Below, in pieces: positions 1 to 8,071 of a stretch of 64,000 nucleotides of DNA. Position numbers and translations under genes: made by a program. Source of the DNA: an uncultured Eubacterium sp. (GTDB taxonomy: Bacteria > Bacillota > Clostridia > Lachnospirales > Lachnospiraceae); the NCBI GenBank assembly GCA_910577225.1, contig CAJTMV010000003.1, positions 1-64,000 on the forward strand. Direction: 5' to 3'. The notes beneath the pieces were generated by a model. It was not told where the DNA came from, made no database searches, and saw nothing but the letters and a program-made list of their open reading frames with translations. Numbering within the stretch: the stretch's first letter is position 1; the number at the start of each line of letters is the position of its first letter.

Positions 1-1
1 G

Positions 2-190
2 GATGTATCCTATACATATAAAATCATTGGAAAACCAGAACTGACATGTGGTATGCGAAGGAAATATACACTTAAAATTACAGATAATGCTGGAAATGAA
101 TCTGATAACGCAGCTTTCACATGGAATGTTGTTTCTGATTTTGAGGTTGAACAGATTATAAATGGAAATCAAATAACGGGGTATTTTTGA
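2..190 (+). CDS. 3' end of a surface/Ig-like domain protein (partial)
   Basis: An open frame enters from the left edge and stops at 188-190, giving about 62 residues. The segment reads as one beta-sandwich repeat: a YTYKI strand, then YTLKITDNAGNES, a pattern common in bacterial Ig-like or fibronectin-like repeats of surface proteins. No sorting signal or transmembrane segment follows, so the protein simply ends after the domain. The rest lies outside the window, so function cannot be assigned. AT-rich codon use matches the accessory DNA that follows and differs from the genes after 3000. Confidence 0.5.
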   Translation, partial: DVSYTYKIIGKPELTCGMRRKYTLKITDNAGNESDNAAFTWNVVSDFEVEQIINGNQITGYF

Positions 191-234
191 GGAAATTATT
201 ATTTAAAATAATATACTATTCACCGACAAAATAT

Positions 235-331
235 GTTATAATACTCCATAGTCAGATTAGGACAGCGTAGGGATAGTCTGGTGGTTGTACTTTCCGGGAA
301 CGGAAAGGAGGTACATATGGCATTGGAGACA
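235..331 (+). repeat. Inverted repeat arm 1: 5' region of a degenerate toxin locus
   Basis: The plus strand here aligns with the minus strand at 595-691. Shared blocks include TATAAT followed by a CCATAGTCAG motif, GGGATAGT, GGTTG and an ACGGAAAGG ribosome site. I estimate about 70% identity by eye. The arm covers promoter, leader and start codon of a small toxin gene. With the second arm it makes two convergent loci about 265 bp apart. Confidence 0.65.
237..242 (+). promoter_or_regulatory. -10 box of the degenerate toxin copy
   Basis: TATAAT lies at the same place relative to the start codon as the -10 of the intact toxin copy on the other strand. No good -35 hexamer is visible 17 bases upstream. 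A transcript from here would run toward the intact toxin and, if it passed the hairpin at 482-516, would be antisense to it. Confidence 0.5.
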
Positions 332-334
332 TGA
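317..334 (+). pseudogene. Truncated holin-like toxin reading frame
   Basis: An AAAGGAGG ribosome site at 304-311 precedes ATG at 317, but the frame encodes only five residues (MALET) before TGA. The start resembles the intact partner (MNTLEV) with one residue missing and a stop soon after. The upstream DNA is homologous to the intact copy, so this looks like a dead toxin gene. The leader could still make a regulatory RNA. Confidence 0.5.
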
Positions 335-481
335 AAAACGCATACAGAGTTATTTGAAATTGAAATTTTTGACTTGAATTATTCTGTCTTATAGCTTATA
401 ATCAGTGTAAAGGTAATGTGGATATTGTAGCGTCCCCATTACCCGAGACGGAAACTATATTGTAGAATTATAATTTACAAC

Positions 482-516
482 AAGCTATCCCTCTGCTGCC
501 AATAGTGGGATAGCTT
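482..516. terminator. Hairpin between the convergent toxin loci
   Basis: AAGCTATCCC at 482-491 pairs perfectly with GGGATAGCTT at 507-516 around a 15-base loop. It lies just past the stop codon of the intact minus-strand toxin and could end that mRNA, or the convergent plus-strand RNA. The T-tract after either arm is short, so it could instead be a processing or antitoxin-pairing structure. Confidence 0.5.
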
Positions 517-525
517 TATTCCTGT

Positions 526-609
526 CTATTTACGTTTGTTGTGATTATCTATGTATGTTAATGCTGCGAATACTACTAACAGCAATGTTAAAACTTCTAA
601 CGTGTTCAT
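526..609 (-). CDS. Small hydrophobic holin-like toxin, type I TA family
   Basis: This encodes 27 residues: a start of MNTLEVLTLLL, one hydrophobic segment (about residues 4-19), then a polar basic tail ending NHNKRK. Length, single membrane helix and charged tail match the putative holin-like toxin family of Firmicutes, whose members act in type I toxin-antitoxin loci by inserting in the membrane. A strong AAAGGGGG site lies 5 bases upstream of the ATG, with TATAAT at 683-688 upstream of that. It was found by reading the reverse strand next to the repeat. The antitoxin RNA is not proven; the convergent plus-strand transcript is the obvious candidate. Confidence 0.65.
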   Translation of the reverse strand: MNTLEVLTLLLVVFAALTYIDNHNKRK

Positions 610-691
610 AGAATCCCCCTTTCCGTCTCCGAAAAGGGCAACCGAGGAACTATCCCCATATTGTCTACACTGACTATGGAATATTATATCA
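595..691 (-). repeat. Inverted repeat arm 2: 5' region of the intact toxin locus
   Basis: This is the counterpart of the arm at 235-331 and covers promoter, leader, ribosome site and first codons of the intact toxin gene. The best-kept blocks are the -10 region and the ribosome site. Keeping regulatory blocks while the reading frames differ suggests a duplication in inverted orientation rather than chance similarity. Confidence 0.65.
683..688 (-). promoter_or_regulatory. -10 box of the intact toxin gene
   Basis: The minus strand reads TATAAT about 75 bases upstream of the toxin ATG, leaving a long leader. Long structured leaders are usual in type I toxin mRNAs. No clear -35 element is seen. 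Confidence 0.5.
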
Positions 692-805
692 GATTTTAGC
701 GGGGAATGGTATAAATAATTTGTTTGGTTGACTTGAAAAATATATAGATATTTAGAATTTTATATGTTATAATTTTCCTATACAAAAGTAAAGGAAATGA
801 GTAGA

Positions 806-1201
806 ATGCTGGATAAAGTTATCTATGTAGGATCATATAAAAAGGAATTTAATACCATATTAGGGATAAACATAGAAATTAGAGATATATATAGATCAAA
901 AGGTTTGCCAGCACATATGCTTAAAAGCAAGCATGAAAAATGTTTAAAATATATAGATTATATACCAGATATCATTGATAATCCTGATTATATAGGTGTG
1001 AATCCGAATGAAAATGGTACAGATTCTATTGAACTGATTAAAAGGTATCGTGATAATGTGATGATAGGAATTAAACTGGACAAGGAAAATGATTATCTTT
1101 ATGTATCTACAATGCATGATATACAGGAATCAAAGATACAAAGGCGTTTATATAGTGGGAGAGTCAAAGAATTTCATGTTGACAAGTCAACAAATAAATA
1201 G
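806..1201 (+). CDS. PBECR-type nuclease-fold protein, mobile-element associated
   Basis: This encodes about 131 residues. An earlier ATG at 797 is only one base from AAGGA, whereas the ATG at 806 is 10 bases away and is preferred. A centre of YIDYIPDIIDNPDYIGVNP followed by ELIKRYRDNVMIGIKLD and YLYVSTMHDI matches my memory of the phage-Barnase-EndoU-ColicinE5/D-RelE-like (PBECR2/3) families. These are usually domains in phage or ICE proteins, predicted to be RNA-cleaving toxins or effectors. Here it stands alone with no obvious immunity gene. TATAAT at about 768 may be its promoter. Family assignment is by pattern only. Confidence 0.55.
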   Translation: MLDKVIYVGSYKKEFNTILGINIEIRDIYRSKGLPAHMLKSKHEKCLKYIDYIPDIIDNPDYIGVNPNENGTDSIELIKRYRDNVMIGIKLDKENDYLYVSTMHDIQESKIQRRLYSGRVKEFHVDKSTNK

Positions 1202-1240
1202 TATATTATATACATAAGTAAATATAATAATAGTAATGAG

Positions 1241-1333
1241 CATGATTATTTTTGAGGTCGGAAATGGTTCCCGACACACTCTGTAAAGAGTACCTGAGAT
1301 GCTGGATACACCGCCCAGCCAAAAATAATTGTG
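1241..1333 (+). ncRNA. Putative structured RNA: closed four-way junction, family unknown
   Basis: A closing stem pairs ATTATTTTTG (1245-1254) with CAAAAATAAT (1320-1329) perfectly and extends outward to 1241/1333 with two G-U pairs. Inside are three hairpins in a row. GTCGG pairs with CCGAC (1257-1261 with 1271-1275). ACTCT pairs with AGAGT around a GTAA tetraloop (1278-1291). GCTGG pairs with CCAGC (1301-1305 with 1315-1319). The parts abut with little unpaired sequence, so chance is unlikely. I recognise no riboswitch or ribozyme class. It lies 40 bases after the PBECR gene. Strand is uncertain because the stems read on both. Confidence 0.5.
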
Positions 1334-1732
1334 CTTTTATTATGTTAAAATGCGGTTTGTTGTTTATAATTTAAGATAAAATAGGAGCGGTAAGTTAATT
1401 GATTTCTTACTATATTTAGTAGGTATTAATTAGGAGAAAATAGAATAATCTGATCCGTGTAGTATTATTAAATATAGTTGGTTAATTTGTCAGAAAATTT
1501 ATATATTTTTATGCAATAAACTTGCAATAACAATGCATTATATGTAGTTTGATGAATCATTGGAATATTCTGAATGTTTAGATAATTCAGATAATTTCTT
1601 TTCAAGACACTTTGAAACTGTACCAAAAAATCGAAACTATCTTATGTTACATACACTACATAACACCTGATCATGGATGTTAGTAGAGAAGCAACACCAT
1701 ATACACACTTTCTGATACACAAATATACACGC
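1334..1732. other. AT-rich intergenic DNA, no gene recognised
   Basis: About 400 bases with stop codons in all frames. I see no tRNA, repeat array or intact coding frame. It probably is decayed mobile-element sequence between the RNA-like structure and the integrase fragment. Confidence 0.5.
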
Positions 1733-1764
1733 AAAAAAGACACCCACAATCAAGTGAGTGTCTT
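1733..1764 (-). terminator. Terminator of the integrase remnant
   Basis: AAGACAC (1737-1743) pairs with GTGTCTT (1758-1764), plus an inner CAC/GTG pair. On the minus strand the stem is followed by six T residues. It lies 30 bases past the stop of the integrase fragment, as expected for the original gene end. Confidence 0.75.
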
Positions 1765-1793
1765 ATATTTTTGTGTTCAATTATATAACAATT

Positions 1794-2024
1794 TTAAAAG
1801 AATGAAAGAATTTCTACAGCATTTATTTTTTCCTCTTTAGAAGAGTGAATATAATATTTTACAGTAAGTTCCACACTGCTATGTCCAGCTGGTTCTGATA
1901 TAGTTTTCAGATCAACGTCTGGATTCTTAGCCATAGCAGTAAAGCACTGATGCCGGAGCATATGAGGGTAGACATTCTTTCCAAGTGATTTCTGACCATT
2001 TTTATTAATGATCTTGTATCGGTT
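1794..2024 (-). pseudogene. Tyrosine recombinase (integrase) C-terminal fragment
   Basis: Minus-strand translation gives a 76-residue tail with the tyrosine-recombinase signature. PHMLRHQCF carries the box II arginine, AGHSS the conserved histidine, and TVKYYIHSS the catalytic tyrosine, followed by a short tail and stop. Upstream the frame meets an in-frame TAA at 2025-2027 and similarity ends, so the N-terminal DNA-binding and core domains are gone. The sequence resembles Tn916/Tn1549-type integrases. A remnant like this should not recombine. Confidence 0.75.
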
Positions 2025-2027
2025 TTA

Positions 2028-2481
2028 GAGCGTTCTGGGGCGTATGGTAGTTGTGGCGTGTGGTATCGTGTGAGGATAGCGTTTGCCCCCTGTTAGTGGG
2101 AGCTAACATAGCAATACACATTTTTTTACCCATAGAAAATTTTTGGAGACTAATCTAATTTCTATTTCTATCTTTCAAATAAAAATTGAATCAATCCAAA
2201 CATATAAAGAGAAAAAGTAAGTGTAAGACAAATTGAAAATAGAGAGAGTGAAAAATCATGCAATCAAAAAAGGTAGTGAAAATATGGAATAGAAAATATG
2301 GAATGAAAATATCGGATTGAAAGCATTCATGAATTCCAATGCAAATAGTGAATCTATGTTAAATTAGGTGTGCAAAAAAGATAGTATTGAGATTCAAATG
2401 TAAGAAGCAAGAAATTTCTGTATTGAAAAAAGAGAAGAAGTAATTGAAGGAACATTTTAATAAACAATTTAGGAAGAAAGG
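2028..2481. other. Gene-free decayed stretch
   Basis: The first 120 bases (about 2028-2130) are GC-richer and unlike the rest, which is A-rich. An imperfect tandem of GAAAATATGGAAT occurs at about 2278-2313. No open frame of useful length and no RNA gene were recognised. The change in composition near 2020 may mark a recombination junction. Confidence 0.45.
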
Positions 2482-2685
2482 ATGATTTTTATAAGTATGA
2501 AAGAAAAGGTATTAGTTGACAAAGCATTATTAAATATCAAAGAATTTTGTGATTATTTGGGAATTGGACAGACAAAAGCAAGGGAATTACCAAGAGGACA
2601 TAATGGATTCGGTGTGCAGATAGGAAATCGCTGGTATGCTAATAAGAATAAACTTGATGAATGGATAAATAGACAGTCTGTATAG
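2482..2685 (+). CDS. Excisionase-like DNA-binding protein
   Basis: This encodes 67 residues with a winged-helix/MerR-like excisionase pattern: LLNIKEFCDYLGIGQTKAR (helix-turn-helix), then a wing around QIGNRWYANKNKLDEWI. Tn916 Xis and relatives have the same size and layout. Xis bends DNA at the attachment site and directs the integrase toward excision. AGGA lies 7 bases before the ATG at 2482; an internal ATG at 2497 is possible. It normally precedes int, and an int-like start does follow at 2819, but that gene is broken, so the protein probably has no partner. Confidence 0.7.
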   Translation: MIFISMKEKVLVDKALLNIKEFCDYLGIGQTKARELPRGHNGFGVQIGNRWYANKNKLDEWINRQSV

Positions 2686-2818
2686 GAAGCAAAAACGATA
2701 AAAATTCTGATAAATAAGTAATGTAAATTGAAAGAGATAAGTTTTAATGTTATACTAAAAGCAAGTGTATTTATGCGTATCCTTTTGATTTACACATATG
2801 TTAGAAAGGAATAGGAAA

Positions 2819-2911
2819 ATGGGTAAATCATTAAAAGGAAAAGAGCTTGGCAGTGGAATTTGCCAACGCTGCTTTAAGTTTTATATTTTCCAGGTGTGCG
2901 AGGAGAAGTAG
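2819..2911 (+). pseudogene. Integrase N-terminal fragment
   Basis: After an AGAAAGGAATAGG ribosome site, ATG at 2819 begins MGKSLKGKELGSGICQR. This closely matches the start of Tn1549/Tn916-like integrases, whose N-terminal domain binds arm sites. After this the frame runs into unrelated sequence and stops after 30 residues. Position downstream of the excisionase fits the usual xis-int order. The remaining C-terminal part may be the inverted fragment at 1794-2024, or that may come from another integrase. Confidence 0.6.
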
Positions 2912-3026
2912 CGTTGTGAAATGCTGGTTTACTGCGGGTTTCAGGGGTTTTGAGTAAGCGAGCGACGAAATAGTAAAGAAGCGATACATAAATGAAAATG
3001 AAACCTGATGTAAGGAAATGAGATCG

Positions 3027-6000
3027 ATGAGTATGACAGAACATGTATTAGATATTTTTGAGAATGCGACAGCCGAATGGTTTGAACGTACTCTTGGAGA
3101 GCCGACGCCGGTTCAGAGAGAAGCCTGGCCGATGATTGCGGCTGGAGAACATGTGCTTGTATCGGCGCCTACCGGAACCGGAAAGACGCTTTCTGCGTTT
3201 CTTGTATTTTTGGACCAGATGAAACGGCAGGCGCGTCAGGGAACGTTAAAGCGGCAGCTGCAGCTGATTTATGTGTCGCCGTTAAAGTCGCTGGCGGCAG
3301 ATATTCGGGAAAATTTAAGAAGACCACTGGAAGGAATGCAGGCGGAAACGATAATAGAAACGGCGATTCGTACCGGTGATACGCCTCAGAAGGACAGGCA
3401 GCGGATGGTGCGCAGGCCGCCGCATATTCTGATTATTACGCCGGAGTCTTTGTATCTGATGCTGACGAGCAAGACGGGGCAGAATGTGCTGGCAACGGCA
3501 AAAGCTGTGATACTGGATGAACTGCATGCCCTGATCGATACAAAAAGGGGCGCGCATCTGATGCTTTCTCTGGCGCGGCTGGACAGGCTGTGCGGACATC
3601 CGCTGCAGCGGATCGGTCTGTCTGCGACAATCGAACCGCTGCAGCTTGCGGCGGAATATCTGGCGCCGGAAAGGGTGAAAATAGCGGCTCCCACAATGCA
3701 AAAAAAGGTCAGGCTGGACATTTTAAGTCCGTATGTGGATATAACGAAAGGCAGAAGAAAAGATCCGGTCTGGGAAGAGCTTGGGATACTCGTTTACCAA
3801 TATTGTCAGGGAAGCCGCAGTGTGATTGCGTTTGTGGAAGGCAGACGGTATGCGGAAAAGCTGGCGTATTATGTCAATCAGGTCGGCGGAGAAGGATTTG
3901 CGCGCGTGCATCATGGCAGTCTGTCCAAAGAGCAGCGGCTGGAGACGGAGCTGGCGCTGCGGGATGGCAGCCTGCGGCTGTTATGTGCAACATCTTCGAT
4001 GGAGCTGGGTATCGATGTGGGAGAGATCGACCGGGTATTGCAGGTCGGGTGTCCGCGTACAGTATCGGGGACGATGCAGCGGCTGGGACGTGCGGGGCAT
4101 AATCCAGGAAGAGTCAGTGTGATGTATCTGTTTCCGCGGACAGCTGCAGAGTGCGTATCCTGTGGAATGACTGCACAGCTGGCCAGAGAGGGAGGGGTGG
4201 AGCATGTGCACCCTCCGGTACAGTGTCTGGATGTGCTGGCGCAGCACCTTGTATCGATGGCTGCGTATCGCAGCTACGAGCTGGATGAGGTGATGGAAAT
4301 ACTGCCGCGTGCATGGCCGTTTCGTCAGATTACCAAAAACGATGTAAAAGAAGTGCTTGAAATGCTGGCGGGCGATTATGAACATGCACAGGATATACCG
4401 GTGCGGCCGAGAGTGCTGTATGACCGGATTCACGAAAAGGTGGAGGGAGACGGTTACAGCAGAATGCTGGCAGTATCGGCAGGAGGGACGATTCCGGATA
4501 AAGGACTGTATGATGTAAGAACCGAAGCAGGGATAAAGCTGGGAGAGGTCGACGAAGAGTTTGTCTATGAATCTCAGAAAGGTGATCGTTTTATTCTCGG
4601 TTCTTTTGCGTGGAAAGTCGTAAATATCAGCAGGGATACGGTAACTGTTGTACAGGCGCCGGTAGAAGGCGCGAGGCTTCCGTTCTGGAAAGGAGAGCTG
4701 AAGGGACGGGACAAGCGTACCGGAGAAGCGTTCGGCCGGATGTTTCATGTGCTGCAGGACGCGTATGCAGACGGGAGGATGGAAGAAGCGCTGGGACAGC
4801 TGGGACTGGATGAAGCAGCGGTGAAACTGTCGGCAGGATATCTGGAACGGCAGATCAAAGCGGCAGGCAGTCTGGCGGATGACCGGACGATTCTGGTAGA
4901 ACATTTTCGTGATGCGTCCGGAAACAGCCAGCTGATGTTTCATTCGGTCTTTGGCAGGAGGATTCATGCGCCGCTTGCGATACTGGCGGCGCATACGGTA
5001 CGGGAACAGCTTGGTATGGAGACTGGCAGCGTGGACGAGGAAGAGGGGTTTTTGCTGTATTCGTATGGAGAACGGAATCTGCCGGAAGGAGTGCTGCAGA
5101 TGCTGGATCCTGACACCTGCATCCGCAAGCTGGAAATTTTACTGCCGGAGACGCCGGTGTTTAATATGGCGTTTCGATATAACAGCGGACGTGCGCTGAT
5201 GATGGGAGTGAAAAGAAACGGCCGGCAGCCATTGTGGATGCAGCGGCTGAAAAGTGCGCAGATGCTGGAAAATGTTGTGAGAGAAACAAGACATCCGCTG
5301 ATTCGGGAAACAAGACGTGAATGTATGCAGGAATTGTGGGACTGTGAGGGACTGTCGCAGCTGTTATGGGATATTCGTGCGGGCGTGATAGAAGTCAGAG
5401 AATTTTATACCGAAATACCGTCGCCTATGTCATTGCCGCTGCAGTGGGCGCAGGAAGCAGCGGTTATGTACGATTATGCGCCGACGCCCGGAGAAATCCA
5501 TGCGGCTGTGCGGGATGCGTTAAAGGAAGAAGAAAAACAGGGAAAAGAACTTGTACGACCGGGCAAAGAGGAGCTGTCACAGGTACATGACGTATATTGG
5601 AAACTGCCGGAAGATGAACAGCAGCTGCATGTTCTTTTGATGACACAGGGAGATCTGGCAGCCGGAGAGCTGGAAATACCTGCAATGTGGCTGGACCGGC
5701 TGGCACGGGAAGGCAGGGTGATATATCTGGAGCAGGGACTCTGGATTGCTGCGGAACATGAAGCAGAATATGCACAGGCACTGGATGGCGGGCAGAATCT
5801 GCCAGTGCAGACAGAGTGTGGAAAGGCTCCGGAGAGCGGGGGATCTGCGCGGGATGCCAGACTGCATATTGTCAGACGGATGCTGCGCTATCGGGGTGCG
5901 GCTGATGTCAGTCAGATCGCAGAGCGTTACGGATGGACGAAAGAATGTGCAAAAGAGGTTCTGGCAGAGCTCTGCGGCCGCAGGGACGCGGTCTGCCAGG

Positions 6001-7226
6001 AGGATGTTTATTATCATGCAGTGCTGTATCAGAGAGCGAGAGTACGGACAGTAAAGCGGCTGCGGGAAGAAGCGCAGACCTGTCCGGCGCAGGCGTACGC
6101 GGCGCTGCTGCTTACACGGATGGAATCTGGCGCTCCGGCGAAGGAATGTCTGGAACAGACGATCAGACGATATGCGGGGATTACGTTTCCGGCGGCGGTC
6201 TGGGAGAGTATCGTGCTGGCGTCACGGGTGAAAAATTACCGGGAGTCGATGCTGGATACGTTTCTGGCAGAAGGAGAAATGTACTGGCATATGGATGAAA
6301 AAGACGGACTTTGTTTCGAATATGTGGAAGAAGCGGACTGGGAGGCTGATCTGACCGATGGAATGCTGCAGCTGAATGAGAAAGAGCGACTGATTTATGA
6401 GACGCTGTTAAAGCGCGGCGCGAGTTTTCTGCAGCCATTAAACCGCCTGCTGGCCGGAGAGTCTGCACATGAAACGCTGCTTGCGCTAATGGGAAAAGGG
6501 ATGGTCTGCGCGGACAGTTTTGTTCCGGTGCGGCAGTGGCAGGAACTGGAGAAGTCTAAAAAAATGGCGCCGAAGCGTCTTGCAAATATGCGGGTACAGG
6601 CATTACGTGCCGGCCGGTGGGATGTGGTCAGACCGGTGCAGGAGCAGCCGCAGACAGCCGGAATGGAACAAAAGCTGGAAAGGTGTTTTGACGCCTGGCT
6701 TATACTAAGCAAAGAGACGACAGCGGCATTTGGAATTTCCTGGCAGGAGGCGCTGGCGGTGCTGCGGATTCAGGAATACACCGGACAGGTCAGGAGGGGA
6801 TATTTTGTGGAAGGAATGTCAGGGGCGCAGTTTATCAGGGGAAAAGATTATGCGTCCGTTGTACGGATGCTGCAAAGGCCGGAAGAAAAGATTGTCTGGA
6901 TCAATGCCGCAGATCCCGCGCAGTGCTGGGGAAAAGTGCTGCCGCATATGCAGGGACGAAATTTTTTGCATGTACCAGGGACGGCTGTGGCCTGTTATGC
7001 CGGACTGCCGGCAGCAGTGCTGGAACGACAGGGGAAGACGCTGCGGGTGTTTGAGCAGGAACTGACGGATGCGTGTATGCAGGAATTTGCAGCAGCGTTC
7101 TTAAGCGGCAGGATTTTTTACGGACGAAAACGGATCGTTGTGAAAGAATATCCGCAGATTGCAGAAAGCGCGTTATCCGGTGCTGGATTCCGCAGGGAGA
7201 TGCAGGACTATGTATTGTATCGTTAG
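3027..7226 (+). CDS. lhr: Lhr-type superfamily 2 ATP-dependent helicase
   Basis: A large helicase of about 1399 residues. Two upstream in-frame ATGs exist; ATG at 3027 has AAGGA at a 10-base distance and is preferred over 3018. Motif I APTGTGKT is near residue 50, DELH near 165, SAT near 200, motif V ATSSMELGIDVG near 325 and motif VI QRLGRAGHNPG near 355. A long C-terminal half follows, as in full-length Lhr proteins, which unwind RNA:DNA hybrids and act in DNA repair. Codon use is GC-rich compared with the flanking AT-rich DNA. Its last 70 bases are repeated at 8614-8683, so the C-terminus may be recombinant. Confidence 0.9.
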   Translation: MSMTEHVLDIFENATAEWFERTLGEPTPVQREAWPMIAAGEHVLVSAPTGTGKTLSAFLVFLDQMKRQARQGTLKRQLQLIYVSPLKSLAADIRENLRRPLEGMQAETIIETAIRTGDTPQKDRQRMVRRPPHILIITPESLYLMLTSKTGQNVLATAKAVILDELHALIDTKRGAHLMLSLARLDRLCGHPLQRIGLSATIEPLQLAAEYLAPERVKIAAPTMQKKVRLDILSPYVDITKGRRKDPVWEELGILVYQYCQGSRSVIAFVEGRRYAEKLAYYVNQVGGEGFARVHHGSLSKEQRLETELALRDGSLRLLCATSSMELGIDVGEIDRVLQVGCPRTVSGTMQRLGRAGHNPGRVSVMYLFPRTAAECVSCGMTAQLAREGGVEHVHPPVQCLDVLAQHLVSMAAYRSYELDEVMEILPRAWPFRQITKNDVKEVLEMLAGDYEHAQDIPVRPRVLYDRIHEKVEGDGYSRMLAVSAGGTIPDKGLYDVRTEAGIKLGEVDEEFVYESQKGDRFILGSFAWKVVNISRDTVTVVQAPVEGARLPFWKGELKGRDKRTGEAFGRMFHVLQDAYADGRMEEALGQLGLDEAAVKLSAGYLERQIKAAGSLADDRTILVEHFRDASGNSQLMFHSVFGRRIHAPLAILAAHTVREQLGMETGSVDEEEGFLLYSYGERNLPEGVLQMLDPDTCIRKLEILLPETPVFNMAFRYNSGRALMMGVKRNGRQPLWMQRLKSAQMLENVVRETRHPLIRETRRECMQELWDCEGLSQLLWDIRAGVIEVREFYTEIPSPMSLPLQWAQEAAVMYDYAPTPGEIHAAVRDALKEEEKQGKELVRPGKEELSQVHDVYWKLPEDEQQLHVLLMTQGDLAAGELEIPAMWLDRLAREGRVIYLEQGLWIAAEHEAEYAQALDGGQNLPVQTECGKAPESGGSARDARLHIVRRMLRYRGAADVSQIAERYGWTKECAKEVLAELCGRRDAVCQEDVYYHAVLYQRARVRTVKRLREEAQTCPAQAYAALLLTRMESGAPAKECLEQTIRRYAGITFPAAVWESIVLASRVKNYRESMLDTFLAEGEMYWHMDEKDGLCFEYVEEADWEADLTDGMLQLNEKERLIYETLLKRGASFLQPLNRLLAGESAHETLLALMGKGMVCADSFVPVRQWQELEKSKKMAPKRLANMRVQALRAGRWDVVRPVQEQPQTAGMEQKLERCFDAWLILSKETTAAFGISWQEALAVLRIQEYTGQVRRGYFVEGMSGAQFIRGKDYASVVRMLQRPEEKIVWINAADPAQCWGKVLPHMQGRNFLHVPGTAVACYAGLPAAVLERQGKTLRVFEQELTDACMQEFAAAFLSGRIFYGRKRIVVKEYPQIAESALSGAGFRREMQDYVLYR

Positions 7227-7241
7227 GCGGGAAACGATATA
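7170..7241 (+). repeat. Direct repeat copy A: 3' end of lhr
   Basis: The last codons of lhr plus about 15 bases beyond its stop match 8614-8683 at close to 88% by eye. Translated, copy A ends GAGFRREMQDYVLYR and copy B, in the equivalent frame, ends GAGFYREMQDYVWYR followed by a stop. The two copies flank a two-gene AT-rich cassette. Confidence 0.85.
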
Positions 7242-7264
7242 CAGATGAGGACAATGTAAAACAT

Positions 7265-8071
7265 ATGAAAATCTTATTTTGGAATACTCATAAAAACAAG
7301 GAGATCGATCCGTTTATTATTGACTTAACAGAACAGTATTCCTGTGATATTATTATATTAGCAGAATACACAGGCAATATAAATGGGTTGTGCAATCAGT
7401 TATCTTTATTACAGATGGACTTTTATTTGTGGCAAAGTCCTGCCTGTGACAAGATTAGGATAATATCAAAAAAGTGTTATCGGAATCAGCTGATGCAGGA
7501 TGAAAAAAGGTACTGTATCTTTGGTGTGGAAACAGCATATGGAAAATATATATTAACGGCGCTTCACCTGCCGTGTAAAATGTATTTTGAACATCCGGAC
7601 ATAGAGTTTTATGCAAGGCGAATCAGGAATGATATTGAACATGTAGAAGAAAAACTGGGACATCGAAACTCATTTGTGGTAGGAGATTTTAATGTAAATC
7701 CATTTGAGAATGCCTGTATAAACGCGGACTGTTTTCATGCGCTGCCAGACAGACGGGAAGCTGGCAAAGGTTATCGAACCGTGGAGGGTGTTTCATTTAC
7801 TACTTTTTATAATCCAATGTGGAATTTATTTGGCGATGCTGACGGTGTTAGCGGGACGTATTTTTATAATAAAAATCAAATACGGTTATATCAGTGGAAT
7901 ATTTATGATCAGGTGATTCTAAGACCGGATTTGACAGAATGTTTCGTATTTGACAGTCTGAAAATTATAGATCATATGAAAGGGAACAGTATTTTAAATA
8001 AAAATGGGAAACCGGACAGGAAAATAAGCGATCATTTACCAATATATTTTGAAATCAGGGAGGAAATGTGA
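7265..8071 (+). CDS. Endonuclease/exonuclease/phosphatase (EEP) family protein
   Basis: This encodes 268 residues from ATG 7265. The frame is open further upstream but overlaps lhr. All EEP motifs are present: N7 in LFWNTHKN, E34 in ILAEYT, H101 in TALHLP, GDFN at 140-143, D215 in YDQV and SDH at 255-257. EEP enzymes cleave phosphodiester or phosphomonoester bonds with a divalent metal, and the family covers nucleases and phosphatases, so the substrate cannot be told. There is no signal peptide, so it is cytoplasmic. It is AT-rich compared with lhr. The stop overlaps the next start (TGATG), implying coupled translation with the unknown partner. Confidence 0.8.
   Translation: MKILFWNTHKNKEIDPFIIDLTEQYSCDIIILAEYTGNINGLCNQLSLLQMDFYLWQSPACDKIRIISKKCYRNQLMQDEKRYCIFGVETAYGKYILTALHLPCKMYFEHPDIEFYARRIRNDIEHVEEKLGHRNSFVVGDFNVNPFENACINADCFHALPDRREAGKGYRTVEGVSFTTFYNPMWNLFGDADGVSGTYFYNKNQIRLYQWNIYDQVILRPDLTECFVFDSLKIIDHMKGNSILNKNGKPDRKISDHLPIYFEIREEM

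Noticed and set aside
1241..1333. Assignment of the three-hairpin RNA to a known riboswitch or ribozyme
   Set aside because: I compared it with purine, SAM, c-di-GMP, THF, fluoride, ZTP, hammerhead and twister patterns from memory and found no conserved core, so it is left unassigned.
2018..2032. GGTTTTAGAGC resembling the start of a type II CRISPR repeat
   Set aside because: It occurs once, with no spacing pattern, repeats or cas genes; chance similarity.
3981..4994. Long minus-strand frame of 337 codons inside lhr
   Set aside because: It lies wholly antisense to the helicase, has arginine/histidine-rich shadow composition and no ribosome site.
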